Shown in pieces: positions 17,484-26,685 of a stretch of 64,000 bases of DNA; the stretch's first letter is position 1; the number at the start of each line of letters is the position of its first letter. The DNA is taken from positions 112,184 to 176,183 of the forward strand of contig NZ_JYNL01000008.1 of NCBI RefSeq assembly GCF_001044235.1. The letters run 5' to 3'. Both the position numbers and the translations under genes were made by a program. The notes under the pieces are model-generated. The model was not told where the DNA came from and made no database searches. It saw nothing but the letters and a program-made list of their open reading frames with translations. The DNA is from Mycolicibacterium chlorophenolicum. Lineage in GTDB: Bacteria; Actinomycetota; Actinomycetes; Mycobacteriales; Mycobacteriaceae.

Positions 17484-18449
17484 ATGGCCAGGAGGGATTC
17501 GGGGGGCGGCGGCTTCGTCGGCGTGCTCGGCATGCTCTTCCTGCTCGGCATGATCGTCAAATACATCTGGTGGATCGTCGGCGCTGCGGCCGTCATCGGA
17601 CTGTCGGTGGGCATCTACTACGCCAGCCGGGCCGCGATCCAGCGCGCCGAGGAGCGGCAGCGGCGGGCCGACCGTCGCGAGGACGAGTTGCGGATTCGGG
17701 CCGAGCGCCAACGCCGGTGGACGCTGCTCGGTGACAGCCGCGCCGTCTACGGCAAGGACGGCGAGGCCCCGACGCGGGCGGTGACGCAGCCGCCGGCCGA
17801 CGACGACGACGACCGTCCTATCGCGCGGATGGCCACCACCGCCGGTGAGCTGGCGGCGTTGAAGCGGGACAAGCCGCAGGCGTGGGAGCACGCGTTGTTC
17901 GCGTCGGTCCTGATGCAGCGCACCTCCGCGGTCCTGCCGCGGCTGCGCGACAGCGAGCTGGGGTTCACCGCGTCGGGCAGCATGCGGGTGTCGACCGGTC
18001 CGTATCTGGCGTCGGCGCTGAGCGACCTGCTCGACCAGATGTTGGCCACCACGCAACAGCTCGCGGCGTTCGTGAACGCCCGCGCATTCATGGCCGCCTT
18101 CGGGCGAGGAGGTGGCGCCGCCGAGCCCGACGCCGAGGCGGTCGAGCACATCGCGCACCGCCTGATGGACTACCAGGAGCGGCTCCTCGAACTGTCCGAG
18201 CAGTGCCGTGAGCTGGCCGCGCCGTCGGCGTACACCGACGTGATCGCCGACTGCGCAAGGCTTCTCGACATGCCGCTGCAGGGTATCCGCGATTTCACCG
18301 CCGAGTATGTCGAGATCATCGAGGCGCTCCCCCGCGTCCTCGAGCACGCCACCGGCACGATCCATCTGGGCGGCCTCGCGCTGGACCTCGACGTCGACGA
18401 CGACCTGCTGAGCACGACGGAGAAGCGTCTGCACGCCATGGTCCGCTGA
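17484..18449 (+). CDS. conserved membrane-anchored protein of unknown function
   Basis: 321 residues. A glycine-rich start is followed by two adjacent hydrophobic helices (about residues 10-28 and 31-48), then an Arg/Glu-rich probable coiled coil (RAAIQRAEERQRRADRREDELRIRAERQRR) and an all-helical soluble domain to the end. A run of Asp (about residues 103-107) separates the two. No catalytic motif is seen. Divergent from MscS. I do not recognise the family beyond its actinobacterial look. Confidence 0.7.
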   Translation: MARRDSGGGGFVGVLGMLFLLGMIVKYIWWIVGAAAVIGLSVGIYYASRAAIQRAEERQRRADRREDELRIRAERQRRWTLLGDSRAVYGKDGEAPTRAVTQPPADDDDDRPIARMATTAGELAALKRDKPQAWEHALFASVLMQRTSAVLPRLRDSELGFTASGSMRVSTGPYLASALSDLLDQMLATTQQLAAFVNARAFMAAFGRGGGAAEPDAEAVEHIAHRLMDYQERLLELSEQCRELAAPSAYTDVIADCARLLDMPLQGIRDFTAEYVEIIEALPRVLEHATGTIHLGGLALDLDVDDDLLSTTEKRLHAMVR

Positions 18450-18535
18450 TTGCTCGCGAACGCTCGATACTGACGACCCTGTCAAAAGTCATAGATGACG
18501 TTTGACTGACGGACGGGACCCAACCCGTGCCCACC

Positions 18536-18564
18536 TTGTTTGCGACAAGATCGCTGGCTAGTGT
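18536..18564 (+). promoter_or_regulatory. candidate SigA-type promoter for the 18646 gene
   Basis: TTGTTT at 18536-18541 and TAGTGT at 18559-18564 with 17 bases between, 80 bases upstream of the start. A small palindrome (CTTGT..ACAAG) overlaps the -35. Prediction only. Confidence 0.35.
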
Positions 18565-18645
18565 CGTCGCTACCGGGAATTCGTTGAACAGTAGCGGTCC
18601 GGGCTCCGTCGGGGAACCCCATCTCGTTCCAGGAAAGATTTGCCC

Positions 18646-19848
18646 ATGAGCGCTACAGGCCGCCATCACGCCGACGGAGAACGTCGCCACCGGAGCCGCC
18701 CCCTGCTGGGGCTCGCCGCCGCGGGGGCGTTGCTGCCGCTGGTTGCCGCACCGACCGCGAGCGCGGCGAGCGTGATCCCCGAGGGTCCGCTGACGGTTCG
18801 CACGATCAGCCCGGTGAAGGGCAACTACATCAACGAGACGCTGCAGGGCGTGGTCTGCCAGGCACCCAACACGTGCACCGAGATCCCCTACCTCAGCTTC
18901 ATCACCCCCTTCGGAGTCGCCCGGCTCGACAACGTCATCAAGACCGAAGCCGACACGCCGATCGTCATCTACGCCTACAGCAACGGCGCGCAGATCGCCC
19001 AGCACTGGATCACCGACCACGCCGACGACGCGGACGCACCGCCGGCGGAGAACGTGACGTTCATCCTGATGGGCAACTCCACCCGCAAGTACGGCGGCGC
19101 GGACAAGGAGTTCAATGTCTCGCAGCCCAGCCAGTACCACGTCATCGACATCGCCCGCGAGTACGATCCGGTGGCCGACTTCCCGGATAACGGGCTCAAC
19201 CTGCTGGCGGTCGCCAATGCGCTCTCCGGGTTCATCACGCTGCACGACTACCGCGACGTCGACATCAACGACCCCAACAACATCGTGTGGGACGAGGGGA
19301 ACACCACCTATGTGCTGGTGCCGACGGAGAACCTGCCGTTACTGAACCCGCTGCGGCTCATCGGCCTGAACGCGCTGGCCGATCAGCTGAACGGACCGCT
19401 GAAGGAGATCGTCGACCAGGGTTACGACCGCAGCTACATCCCGGAGGACGCGCGCCCGACGCCGACGCCGCCCACGACCACAGCTGTCGCCGCAAAAACC
19501 GTTGTCGCCGAACCTGAATCAGCCTCGGCGCCGGTGGCGGCCACGAAGAAAGCCGCTGTCGAAACGGAAGCGGTGACGACCAAGCCGGAGCCCACGTCCG
19601 ATGCCGACGCCGACGTTCAGGAATCGACGCCGGCGAAGTCCACGACGAAGTCGACGAAGGACGACGACGTGGCGGACGCGGTGCGGTCGATCACGAAGAC
19701 CGCGACCCGGGAACTGAAGAAGCTGACCGAGCCGCTGAAGTCCCTGCGCCCGTCGCGTGCGCCGGCCGACGATGCGTCGTCGTCGAGCAAGCCGTCGTCG
19801 CGGGACGCCGGGTCGTCGGACAGCGGTGGCGGGAACAGCAGCGAGTAG
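18646..19848 (+). CDS. secreted PE-PPE-domain hydrolase with charged C-terminal tail
   Basis: 400 residues. Signal peptide: basic n-region (RRHRSR), hydrophobic LLGLAAAGALLPLVAA, cleavage near ASAAS. Residues about 45-270 are a PE-PPE domain with the nucleophile elbow YSNGAQ and a DPVADFPDNGLN acid loop. Residues 275-400 are low-complexity (Thr/Ala/Lys/Ser), probably wall-spanning. ATG 18646 has AGGAAAG eight bases upstream; the in-frame TTG 18640 is less likely. It converges with another PE-PPE gene at 19852, three bases between stops. Confidence 0.8.
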   Translation: MSATGRHHADGERRHRSRPLLGLAAAGALLPLVAAPTASAASVIPEGPLTVRTISPVKGNYINETLQGVVCQAPNTCTEIPYLSFITPFGVARLDNVIKTEADTPIVIYAYSNGAQIAQHWITDHADDADAPPAENVTFILMGNSTRKYGGADKEFNVSQPSQYHVIDIAREYDPVADFPDNGLNLLAVANALSGFITLHDYRDVDINDPNNIVWDEGNTTYVLVPTENLPLLNPLRLIGLNALADQLNGPLKEIVDQGYDRSYIPEDARPTPTPPTTTAVAAKTVVAEPESASAPVAATKKAAVETEAVTTKPEPTSDADADVQESTPAKSTTKSTKDDDVADAVRSITKTATRELKKLTEPLKSLRPSRAPADDASSSSKPSSRDAGSSDSGGGNSSE

Positions 19849-19851
19849 CCG

Positions 19852-21048
19852 CTACTCGCTGTCGGCGCCGGCGGAGGCGGTGGCCTTGTCGGCCTTCGCG
19901 GGCTCAGCCTTCGTGGTGTCGGCCTTGGTGGTCTCGGCCTTCGTGCTCTCGGCCTTGGTCTCGGTGTCCGACGAGTCCTTGTAGTCGGCCGCCTTGTCCG
20001 GCTTCGTGGCCTCTTCCGCATCCAGATCGTCTTTGCGCGCAGACTTTTTGGCTTCTAGGGCGTCACGCAGCTTTTCGATGCGCTCCTGTCGGCGGGTGAC
20101 GGCGTCCTTCCAGGACGTCGCGCGCTTGGTGGAGCGGGTCGGTGCGGGTGCGTCCTCCGGCTTGGGGGCCGAGTCGGCGACGAGCGTCGTGGTCGTCGGC
20201 TTGGGCGCGGGCGGGCCGGTCAGAGTCGGCGGGATGCCCGTCTCCATGGGCGGCCGGTTGTAGGCCGAGTCGATGATGGGTCGCAGCTTGCTGTCGAGGG
20301 CGGCAACGAACTTGGGGTCGAAGTGGAAGGCGACCATCGGCGCGAGGAGGGGCAGCACGTCGGCGGGGATGAGGATGGTGGTCGTCGTTCCGCCCGCTTC
20401 GTTGACGTCGATGGTGTACTCGGTCGGGTTGTTGCGGATGTCGAAGTTGGAATTCTTGACGTGCAGCGTCATCGCTCCCATGACCGCGTTGGTGACCGCG
20501 AGCATGTTCCAGGCGTTGTCGGGGAAGTCGGCGAGGCCGTCGTACTCGGCGCGGACGATCAGGACGTCGTAGGGCGTGACGGGGGTGGGCAGGTCGGCGA
20601 GCTTGCCGAGGAAGCGCTTGCTGGGCGAACCGTAGATGGCGACGTTGAGCTCGGACGGCGGTGGTGGTTCCTTGCCGTCGGTGGTGTTGGCGCGGTCGGC
20701 TTCGAGCCGGCGCAGCACCTCCATGACCGACGGCGCGCCTTCGGAGACGCCGCCGATGGTTTTGGGTCCGGCGTAGGCGGGGTCGTAGACCGCGGCATAG
20801 AGGTTGTCGGCACCCTTGGCGACGGAGGAGTAGAGCTCCTTGCCGGGGAAGGGAATGTTGACGCGCCGGTCGTAGTCGGCGAAGTAGCCGCCGAACGCCT
20901 CGGCCATCTGCTGTTCGGTGAGGGTCGCATACACACCCTTCCCGCCGAGCAGCAGCGCGGTCGAGGCGTTCGCCACCCCCGAACTCAGCGCAACGATCAT
21001 GGCGCCCAGAAGAACGGCCAAGCGATACATGTTCCACCCCGTGTTCAC
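19852..21048 (-). CDS. secreted PE-PPE-domain hydrolase with lysine/threonine repeat tail
   Basis: 398 residues. Signal peptide MYRLAVLLGAMIVALSSG...ANAS near the start; PE-PPE domain at about 30-265 with elbow GVSEGAPS, and DGLADFPDNAWN as the acid loop. The tail (about 290-398) is low-complexity and ends in degenerate repeats TKAES-TKAET-TKADT-TKAEP-AKADK. GTG 21048 has GGGGAG eight bases upstream; ATG 21030, directly before the signal peptide, is an equally possible start. The acid-loop motif matches the gene at 18646, suggesting an old inverted duplication. Confidence 0.8.
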   Translation of the reverse strand: MNTGWNMYRLAVLLGAMIVALSSGVANASTALLLGGKGVYATLTEQQMAEAFGGYFADYDRRVNIPFPGKELYSSVAKGADNLYAAVYDPAYAGPKTIGGVSEGAPSVMEVLRRLEADRANTTDGKEPPPPSELNVAIYGSPSKRFLGKLADLPTPVTPYDVLIVRAEYDGLADFPDNAWNMLAVTNAVMGAMTLHVKNSNFDIRNNPTEYTIDVNEAGGTTTTILIPADVLPLLAPMVAFHFDPKFVAALDSKLRPIIDSAYNRPPMETGIPPTLTGPPAPKPTTTTLVADSAPKPEDAPAPTRSTKRATSWKDAVTRRQERIEKLRDALEAKKSARKDDLDAEEATKPDKAADYKDSSDTETKAESTKAETTKADTTKAEPAKADKATASAGADSE

Positions 21049-21369
21049 GCAGAGAGCTCCCCGAGCCTGATAAGTCTGACGGTACGGGCGAGCGCCGACA
21101 GAGGAATCGGGGAAACCCCCCGTGTTTGCTTCACACCGACTTCAGGCCCAAAGCGAGGTTCGAAGTGGCGACTTGCATCGACGGGTCGAGACACAGACGA
21201 GAAGAAGAGGCCTAATCGAGGAACAGAGGGGGTAAGCCGCGGTCTGCCGTTCCCAAGATGCAACCCTCGGGTGGCCGGTAAGGCCGCTTTCCGGCTCGCT
21301 TTCGTGGGGCGTCGAGGGCCGGAAAATCTATGCAAATCACCCCACGCGCGGCTTAGTAGGCTGAGGCAG
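21049..21369. other. divergent intergenic region, 321 bases
   Basis: No gene seen. It includes a G-run/C-run hairpin (GGGGAAACCCC near 21105) just upstream of the minus-strand PE-PPE start, and presumably the promoters of the 19852 and 21370 transcripts. Base composition drops from here on the right. Confidence 0.3.
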
Positions 21370-21648
21370 GTGCACGTCACGACAGTCGATCGCGAAGGTC
21401 TTGTAGCGCTTGCTCGCCTGTGCGAAAGGTCGGCAATGGAGGTCGCTCATTCCGGCGAAGCGCCGTCCGGAGTCTCTTGGCAAGCGACATGTGCAGCGGT
21501 CGCCGCGGTAGACGCGAGTATGACTTCAGCGGCAGGTCGCCTCGCGGGGAGATTGTCGGCTAATGCTGCAAAGCTGTCTCAGTCCGCGGTTCGATATTCC
21601 GCTCGTGACGAAGCCGCGGCGGACGAAATCGACGCCGTGGTGATCTGA
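21370..21648 (+). CDS. EspC-like/WXG100-type small ESX substrate candidate
   Basis: 92 residues, helical, starting HVTTVDREGLVALARLCERSAMEV and containing VSWQATCAAVAAVDASMTSAAGRLAGRLSANAAKLSQSAVRYSARDEAAADEIDAV. The size, helix-turn-helix hairpin shape and central W resemble the EspC/DUF2580 branch of type VII secretion substrates. GTG 21370 follows GAGGCAG. The next gene starts three bases after its stop; such small proteins usually pair with the large partner downstream. Function is inferred from architecture only. Confidence 0.65.
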   Translation: MHVTTVDREGLVALARLCERSAMEVAHSGEAPSGVSWQATCAAVAAVDASMTSAAGRLAGRLSANAAKLSQSAVRYSARDEAAADEIDAVVI

Positions 21649-21651
21649 CAG

Positions 21652-22800
21652 ATGCCGCCGAGATCGCCGGTACCAAGTCGGCCCCAGATCCATCAGTGGG
21701 AGACGGATAGCTTACGAATCGCTGCCGTCCGGTGGAACCAGATGGCCGACACCTGGGAAGACGCGTTCGATCGGATTCGCACCAACATGAAGAATCCCGG
21801 GGGAACGCCTTGGGTCGGTGAAGGGGCGGCTGCAGCCCAGGACCGTGCTCAGTCCGATCACGTTCGGGTGCAGGATGCGGCCGACGGGCTCCGGTTGGCT
21901 GCAGCTGTGGCGTCCAGCGCAGCGAACGAGATGGATTCGTCGAAGAAGCAGGCCCTCATGGCTATTGGGGAGGCTGAAGCGCAGGGGTTTTTTGTCGGCG
22001 ATGACCTTTCGCTTAGCGAAACCCAAAGAACTGGGTGGTTCCCTGCGGAGGCAGCCGCTCGAGAGGCGCAGGCTGAAGCCTTCGCCGCGGACATTCAGAC
22101 GAAGGCCGCAGCGTTAGCCGCGCTCGACGCCGACCGCGCCGCTCAAATCACAGCTGCGGTGGCCGTACTCGATGAACTCGTCTTCGTCGACACTGATTCG
22201 CCCAGCCACACAGTTAAGGCGGTCGATTGGAAACAAGCACCTGCGGAAGACACGGATGGTGTCTCATCGGACGGTGCGTCACCGGTTCGTGGATTGCCAC
22301 CAGAGGGCGTGCAGCCCCCGGTTCCAGGGGATGTGACGCCTGGGCCGGCGAGTCGACCAAGTGAAGCTGGTAAAGGTGGACAAAGCCTGTGGGATCAGAA
22401 CGGCGGAGAGTGGCGCTACTTTCCCGGAGACCGCTACCACAACCCTCACTGGGACTTCAATCCGCACGACGTGCCCAATGCGCCTTGGGACAACATTCCG
22501 ATAGGCGACCTCCCGCCGGTGAAAGACAGCCCTGTGGTCAGCAGCCTTCCCCCCTGGCTTCAAAGTCCTCCGCTACCCAATACTGTCGAGCCAGGCCAGA
22601 ACCCCCTACTAGCGCCCTTCCCGGGTAATGCCATGCCCGGCACTCCGGTGCCCGCACCAGGGCCGGTAAGCATCATGCCGCGTATTGACATTCCGGCGCC
22701 GAATCCTCAAGACATGGCGAACGCAGGTGCGACTGGTACGGGGATTGTTACGGGCGGAGGCCTACTGGCGCTCCTCTACCTGTTGTTTGTTCAGAACTGA
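21652..22800 (+). CDS. ESX-associated-type large partner: helical N-terminus, proline-rich linker, C-terminal TM
   Basis: 382 residues. Residues 10-200 are helical with Trp-rich, WXG-like features (VRWNQMADTWEDAFDRI, TPWVGEGAAAAQ). Residues 205-360 are Pro/Gly-rich with aromatic repeats (DQNGGEWRYFPGDRYHNPHW). Residues 362-381 form a terminal hydrophobic helix (GIVTGGGLLALLYLLF). This layout (helical hairpin, disordered linker) is seen in EspA/EspE-like ESX substrates and some polymorphic-toxin carriers. No toxin domain is recognised. Its codon use is more A/T-tolerant than the flanking genes. Confidence 0.65.
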   Translation: MPPRSPVPSRPQIHQWETDSLRIAAVRWNQMADTWEDAFDRIRTNMKNPGGTPWVGEGAAAAQDRAQSDHVRVQDAADGLRLAAAVASSAANEMDSSKKQALMAIGEAEAQGFFVGDDLSLSETQRTGWFPAEAAAREAQAEAFAADIQTKAAALAALDADRAAQITAAVAVLDELVFVDTDSPSHTVKAVDWKQAPAEDTDGVSSDGASPVRGLPPEGVQPPVPGDVTPGPASRPSEAGKGGQSLWDQNGGEWRYFPGDRYHNPHWDFNPHDVPNAPWDNIPIGDLPPVKDSPVVSSLPPWLQSPPLPNTVEPGQNPLLAPFPGNAMPGTPVPAPGPVSIMPRIDIPAPNPQDMANAGATGTGIVTGGGLLALLYLLFVQN

Positions 22801-22807
22801 GGTCGAT

Positions 22808-23500
22808 GTGATCAGAGAACCATTGGTGCGCGATGGAATCTCGGGGCTTATCGACATCGTCGGAAGGTGCGTGACGAACGTGACGCTCGCTTCTGGACAG
22901 GATCTGGGGATATGGCTACCAGGTCTTGGCCCACCGCCTAACGGTTGGTCGACCGCAAATGTTGCCAATCATCGAACGCCGACACGCATAGCAGTTCACG
23001 GCAACCAGTCTGGGGATTGGGACGCGTGCGAGATCATCAACATGTGGGCGTTCACTGGCCGGTTATCAGCCGGAACGATCACTGCGAATATCGCGTGCAC
23101 GCTGAACTCCGTCGGAGCTGAGAACATCATCTCGAGCCCTGTGCAACTGCCACCATCGGCTTGCAGCTTCGATGTGACTTCGGCGTCAGCAGAAGGCGAT
23201 TTCACTCTGAGCGGACAAGCGGTACATGGACGATACCTCGCCGTGCTTGTGCAAGGTGGCACCGATCGCAACAACGATAAGTCGCTTCCGAGAGGCGCAC
23301 TATTGGAACACAATACGTTCACATCCGCTCGCGCGAATTCCAGTGTCCTGCGAGACCTTGAGTGCATGTCCGATGCAGTCATTAGGGCGCAGATGCAAGT
23401 ACTCATGGCGGATCGACCACTTGCAGGACGGTCGTTAGCATCGCCGCTTACCTCATCCCATATCGATCACAAGGGGATTCATGAGCGTCATCCGAGTTGA
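22808..23500 (+). CDS. hypothetical protein in ESX-like operon
   Basis: 230 residues starting at GTG 22808, seven bases after the preceding stop. Mixed alpha/beta composition with WLPGLGPPPNGWST and VHGNQSGDWDACEIINMWAF; several Cys. No signal peptide, no recognised domain. Its 3' end overlaps the following gene by 20 bases. Position suggests a partner or effector of the 21370-23843 operon. Confidence 0.55.
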   Translation: MIREPLVRDGISGLIDIVGRCVTNVTLASGQDLGIWLPGLGPPPNGWSTANVANHRTPTRIAVHGNQSGDWDACEIINMWAFTGRLSAGTITANIACTLNSVGAENIISSPVQLPPSACSFDVTSASAEGDFTLSGQAVHGRYLAVLVQGGTDRNNDKSLPRGALLEHNTFTSARANSSVLRDLECMSDAVIRAQMQVLMADRPLAGRSLASPLTSSHIDHKGIHERHPS

Positions 23501-23843
23501 ACTCGCACGAGAATTCATGTTCGGAGATGATGTCGTGCTGCTGGCTATGGACGGCATCGGTCTCGACTTGTTCTTAGAACTGCTGCAGGAAGCGATGCTG
23601 AAGGGGCGTTCGCGGCTTGAACATCAAGGCGTCAGCCACGATGTGGTGATCGAAGCGATTGGATCCTCGGTTGATATGGCCGACAGACACATAACATGGC
23701 GCTTCAACTCCGCGACGGCCAACGAGGTTGTCGACTATCTGACCGCCCTCAGAAGCAGCAACCGACCTGGGCATCAGTATGTCGACATCTCCGAACCAAC
23801 AGATACCTTGGTGCTCTCACTAGACGAATACATCGCGAAGTAG
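23481..23843 (+). CDS. hypothetical protein, possible immunity-like protein
   Basis: 120 residues, acidic. The C-terminal half (HITWRFNSATANEVVDYLTALRSSN, PGHQYVDIS, LVLSLDEY) has the compact alpha/beta look and PGHxYVDI motif I associate with small immunity-type proteins near secreted-effector genes, but I cannot name a family. AGGGG lies eight bases before the ATG. Last gene of the low-GC operon. Confidence 0.55.
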   Translation: MSVIRVELAREFMFGDDVVLLAMDGIGLDLFLELLQEAMLKGRSRLEHQGVSHDVVIEAIGSSVDMADRHITWRFNSATANEVVDYLTALRSSNRPGHQYVDISEPTDTLVLSLDEYIAK

Positions 23844-23947
23844 CTTGAGCTCGCTCGAACTCGCATGACTGGGTCAACTTCGCAGCCCTGCAACGGATTG
23901 GAACGCCGCCCGACTACTTCACCGTGACGACGTACTCAACATTTCCT

Positions 23948-25603
23948 TCAGGCATCGATGTTCAGCCGCCGCGCCAGATCCGGTCCCCCGACCTCACGCA
24001 GGAATTCCGGATCTCCGCAGACCACCAATTGATCTCGTGCGCGGGACAATCCGACGTAGAGCCGTTCCCGAGAGCGTTCGAACGCCGACTCCTCGTTGAC
24101 GACGAGCACGACCGCTCGACGTTCGAGACCCTTGAATCCGAGGACATGGCCATAGAACACCTGATCTGCATCCCAGAAGCTGTCCCAGTACGCGGCGTTG
24201 CCCGCCGCTTGGCGTTCGCGCTGCTCCGGATGACGGCTCCCGGTGGTCAGCAGCGCGACGTCCTCGGGGCGCCAGCCCTGCTCTAGGAGCGCGTCCACTT
24301 CGTCGTCGCCGGCGTCCATCGCGTCCTCCCGCGAGCACGCGACGTACTTGACCGCCGGGCCCTCGCCGCCGAGGAAACGCATCGGGTGGTCGACCAGCGG
24401 CTGGAACGCGTTGGCGATTTGGCGGGTGTTGCGCAGATTGTGGTCGAGCACGAGCGGAACCAGCGGCACCGGTGGCGAGCCGTGCCGATGAAAAACGCGC
24501 TGCCCCTCGTCAGTGAACACGTAGAGCCCACCGGTCTCGTCGTCCCGCAGCGCGGCCAACAGCGGATCCCACCAGGCATCGGCGAAGTCCTGAGCCTCGT
24601 CGACCACGATCGCGTCGAATCGGTGACCCGGATCGAGTTGCATTGCCAGTTCGGTCATCTGAGCCGGTAGGTCCCGTTCCCAGAACTGGACGGTCTCGTC
24701 GGTGCGCAGCGATTCGTCAGGTCCCGCAGGCGCGCCCCACGTCTTGCCGAGGTCGTGGAACTCGCCGACGTAGGCCGGTTGTTGACGCCGGTTCCAGGTC
24801 GCGGTGATCCGCTCCAGGTAGGACGCCAGCCCGTGCGAGTAGCAGACCAGCGCGACGCGCTGCCCGTCGCGAGCCAGCCGGCGGGCCTGCTCCATGGCGA
24901 GGAACGTCTTGCCGCTGCCCGCGCCGCCGCGGATCTCGACGCGATGCAGCAGCCGGATGGCGTCGAGGATCACCGACTGGTGCTCGGTGAGAACATCTGC
25001 CGCGTCCTCGTTTTCGAGCGCACGGGCGACGACGCTGCGCTGCGGGAGACCGCGCCCGCTCAATGACTCGTTGAGTTCGGCGATGCCGTCGCGGCTGAGC
25101 AGTGGCCGGTCGAGCTCCTGGCTGTGCAGGACCTCACGCAGCTTGGCGACGATGTCGGGCAGGTCGGTGCGGTCGATGACCTTCCAGCGCGGGCATTCGG
25201 GCAGCGCGAAGCCGTCGGGCAAATCGGTGTTGGGCAGGACGACGACGTGGTCCCAGCGCAGCCGGCCCTGCGTCCAGCGGGGGTCTTTCTCGACGAAGTC
25301 CCGCAGTGCGTAGCAGGCCTCGCGGGCCTGACGGACGGGGTCAATCTTGTGCTCGTGTCCGCGGCGCTTCTGCCGCCAACTCTCGCCGTCATGCCACACC
25401 TCGCCGCCCTTGACCTCCACGCAGACGATGCCGGCGCCCTCGATGGCGACGAAGAAGTCGATCTCGTGGTCTTTGAGGTGGTCGGTGACGCGCTTGCCGG
25501 GGATGACCAGGTCACCGGGCTCGAGCTGGTCGATCAGGGCCTGCCAGACCTTGCGCTCGGCGCCGTTGGCCAGCCGTGGTGTCTCGGACACGGTGATGGT
25601 CAT
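23948..25603 (-). CDS. NERD-domain and UvrD-like helicase protein
   Basis: 551 residues. Residues about 10-110 form a NERD (nuclease-related) domain with EIDFF (Asp49) and VEVKGG (Glu63, Lys65), matching the catalytic D-ExK of the restriction-like fold. Residues 205-551 are an SF1 helicase/ATPase core: Walker A GGAGSGKT at 226-233, DEAQDF at 335-340, and the late motif YVGLSRARDQLVV near the C-terminus. Probably a DNA-processing or defence enzyme coupling DNA cleavage with ATP-driven unwinding; target unknown. The family is widespread in actinobacteria. Confidence 0.8.
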   Translation of the reverse strand: MTITVSETPRLANGAERKVWQALIDQLEPGDLVIPGKRVTDHLKDHEIDFFVAIEGAGIVCVEVKGGEVWHDGESWRQKRRGHEHKIDPVRQAREACYALRDFVEKDPRWTQGRLRWDHVVVLPNTDLPDGFALPECPRWKVIDRTDLPDIVAKLREVLHSQELDRPLLSRDGIAELNESLSGRGLPQRSVVARALENEDAADVLTEHQSVILDAIRLLHRVEIRGGAGSGKTFLAMEQARRLARDGQRVALVCYSHGLASYLERITATWNRRQQPAYVGEFHDLGKTWGAPAGPDESLRTDETVQFWERDLPAQMTELAMQLDPGHRFDAIVVDEAQDFADAWWDPLLAALRDDETGGLYVFTDEGQRVFHRHGSPPVPLVPLVLDHNLRNTRQIANAFQPLVDHPMRFLGGEGPAVKYVACSREDAMDAGDDEVDALLEQGWRPEDVALLTTGSRHPEQRERQAAGNAAYWDSFWDADQVFYGHVLGFKGLERRAVVLVVNEESAFERSRERLYVGLSRARDQLVVCGDPEFLREVGGPDLARRLNIDA

Positions 25604-25699
25604 CGTTGACGTCCTCCCCTCCGTCAGCAGCGATGGTAACCAGCGGGGCCGACACGTCGGAATCTCAGGTTCCGATGTCGAGCGGGTGTAATGCTTCCG

Positions 25700-26515
25700 T
25701 CAGCGGCCCAGGCCCGCCAGGAAGCGTTTCACCTCGTCGACCGAGCCGAGCACGAACTGCGCGGCGGTGTCCCGGTCACCCACCTCGGGATCGTCGGCCC
25801 GGCCCACGAAGATCCCGATTCCGCGGTCCCGCAGCGCCCGGAACGCGTCTTCGTCGGTGATGTCGTCGCCGAGGTACAGCGGGAGCACGTCGTCGCCGCC
25901 GAGTCCCAGCACCTCGATCAGATGCAGCACCGCCTTGCCCTTGTCCCAGTCGATGTTGGGCTTGAGCTCGTAGACCATCTTCCCGGGCGTGAGGGCGACC
26001 CGGTCGGAGTTCTCGGCGAGCAATGTCTGCACACTGTCGCCAACGCGGTCGCGGTCCTCGGGGGCAACGTGGCGATAGTGCACCGCCACCGAGGCCCGCT
26101 TGGGTTCGATCTGAACCCCGGGGATCGACCCGACATCGTCACGAAGACGCTCGGTCACCTCGGCGATGAGGTCGAGAAACCCGGACACGCGATCGTCGCT
26201 GATCGAACCCTGTTGCGGGGTCCAAATATCGAAGCCGTGGCTGCCCGCCACGACCAGATCGTCGACACCCATCAGTTGCTGCGCCATGGCCCGGTCGCGG
26301 CCCGTGACGATGCAGACGGGGCATCGGGCTGCCAACTCCCGCAGAGTGGTTCGCATGTCGTCGGACATCACGGCGTCCTCGGGGCGGTCCACGATCGGCG
26401 TCAGCACTCCGTCGTAGTCGAGGAAGACCGCCGGCTTGTGGCCCGCCAACCTCCGCTCGACCGCCCCGCCCTCGCCGAGGGCCGATGGTAGGTCGCCGAC
26501 CTTGCGCATACTCAT
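25700..26515 (-). CDS. otsB: trehalose-6-phosphate phosphatase
   Basis: 271-residue HAD-superfamily phosphatase. Motif I FLDYDGVLTP contains the nucleophile Asp33 and general acid Asp35; IVTGRDRA is motif II; DWDKGKAVLHLIE contains motif III Lys; YLGDDITDEDAF is the metal-binding motif IV. GSHGFDIW and the cap-region EPKRASVAVHYRH are typical of trehalose-phosphatases. It removes phosphate from trehalose-6-phosphate, giving trehalose for the mycobacterial envelope and osmoprotection. ATG 26515 is used with GAGG upstream; the open frame to 26590 is not supported. No otsA is adjacent. Confidence 0.85.
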   Translation of the reverse strand: MSMRKVGDLPSALGEGGAVERRLAGHKPAVFLDYDGVLTPIVDRPEDAVMSDDMRTTLRELAARCPVCIVTGRDRAMAQQLMGVDDLVVAGSHGFDIWTPQQGSISDDRVSGFLDLIAEVTERLRDDVGSIPGVQIEPKRASVAVHYRHVAPEDRDRVGDSVQTLLAENSDRVALTPGKMVYELKPNIDWDKGKAVLHLIEVLGLGGDDVLPLYLGDDITDEDAFRALRDRGIGIFVGRADDPEVGDRDTAAQFVLGSVDEVKRFLAGLGR

Positions 26516-26685
26516 CCCGCAGACCTCACTTCGTCTAGACACGTCCAACCTACGGCGACGACGGTGCCGAGAGGTACCCCTTGCCCGCATCGTCGCTCCG
26601 CGGTCGATCGTGGTCGGCTGGGCGGAGATGTCAGAGCTGCCGAATACAGTGCCGTCTCAGAAATCCACCTGGGGAGGAGACGGAT

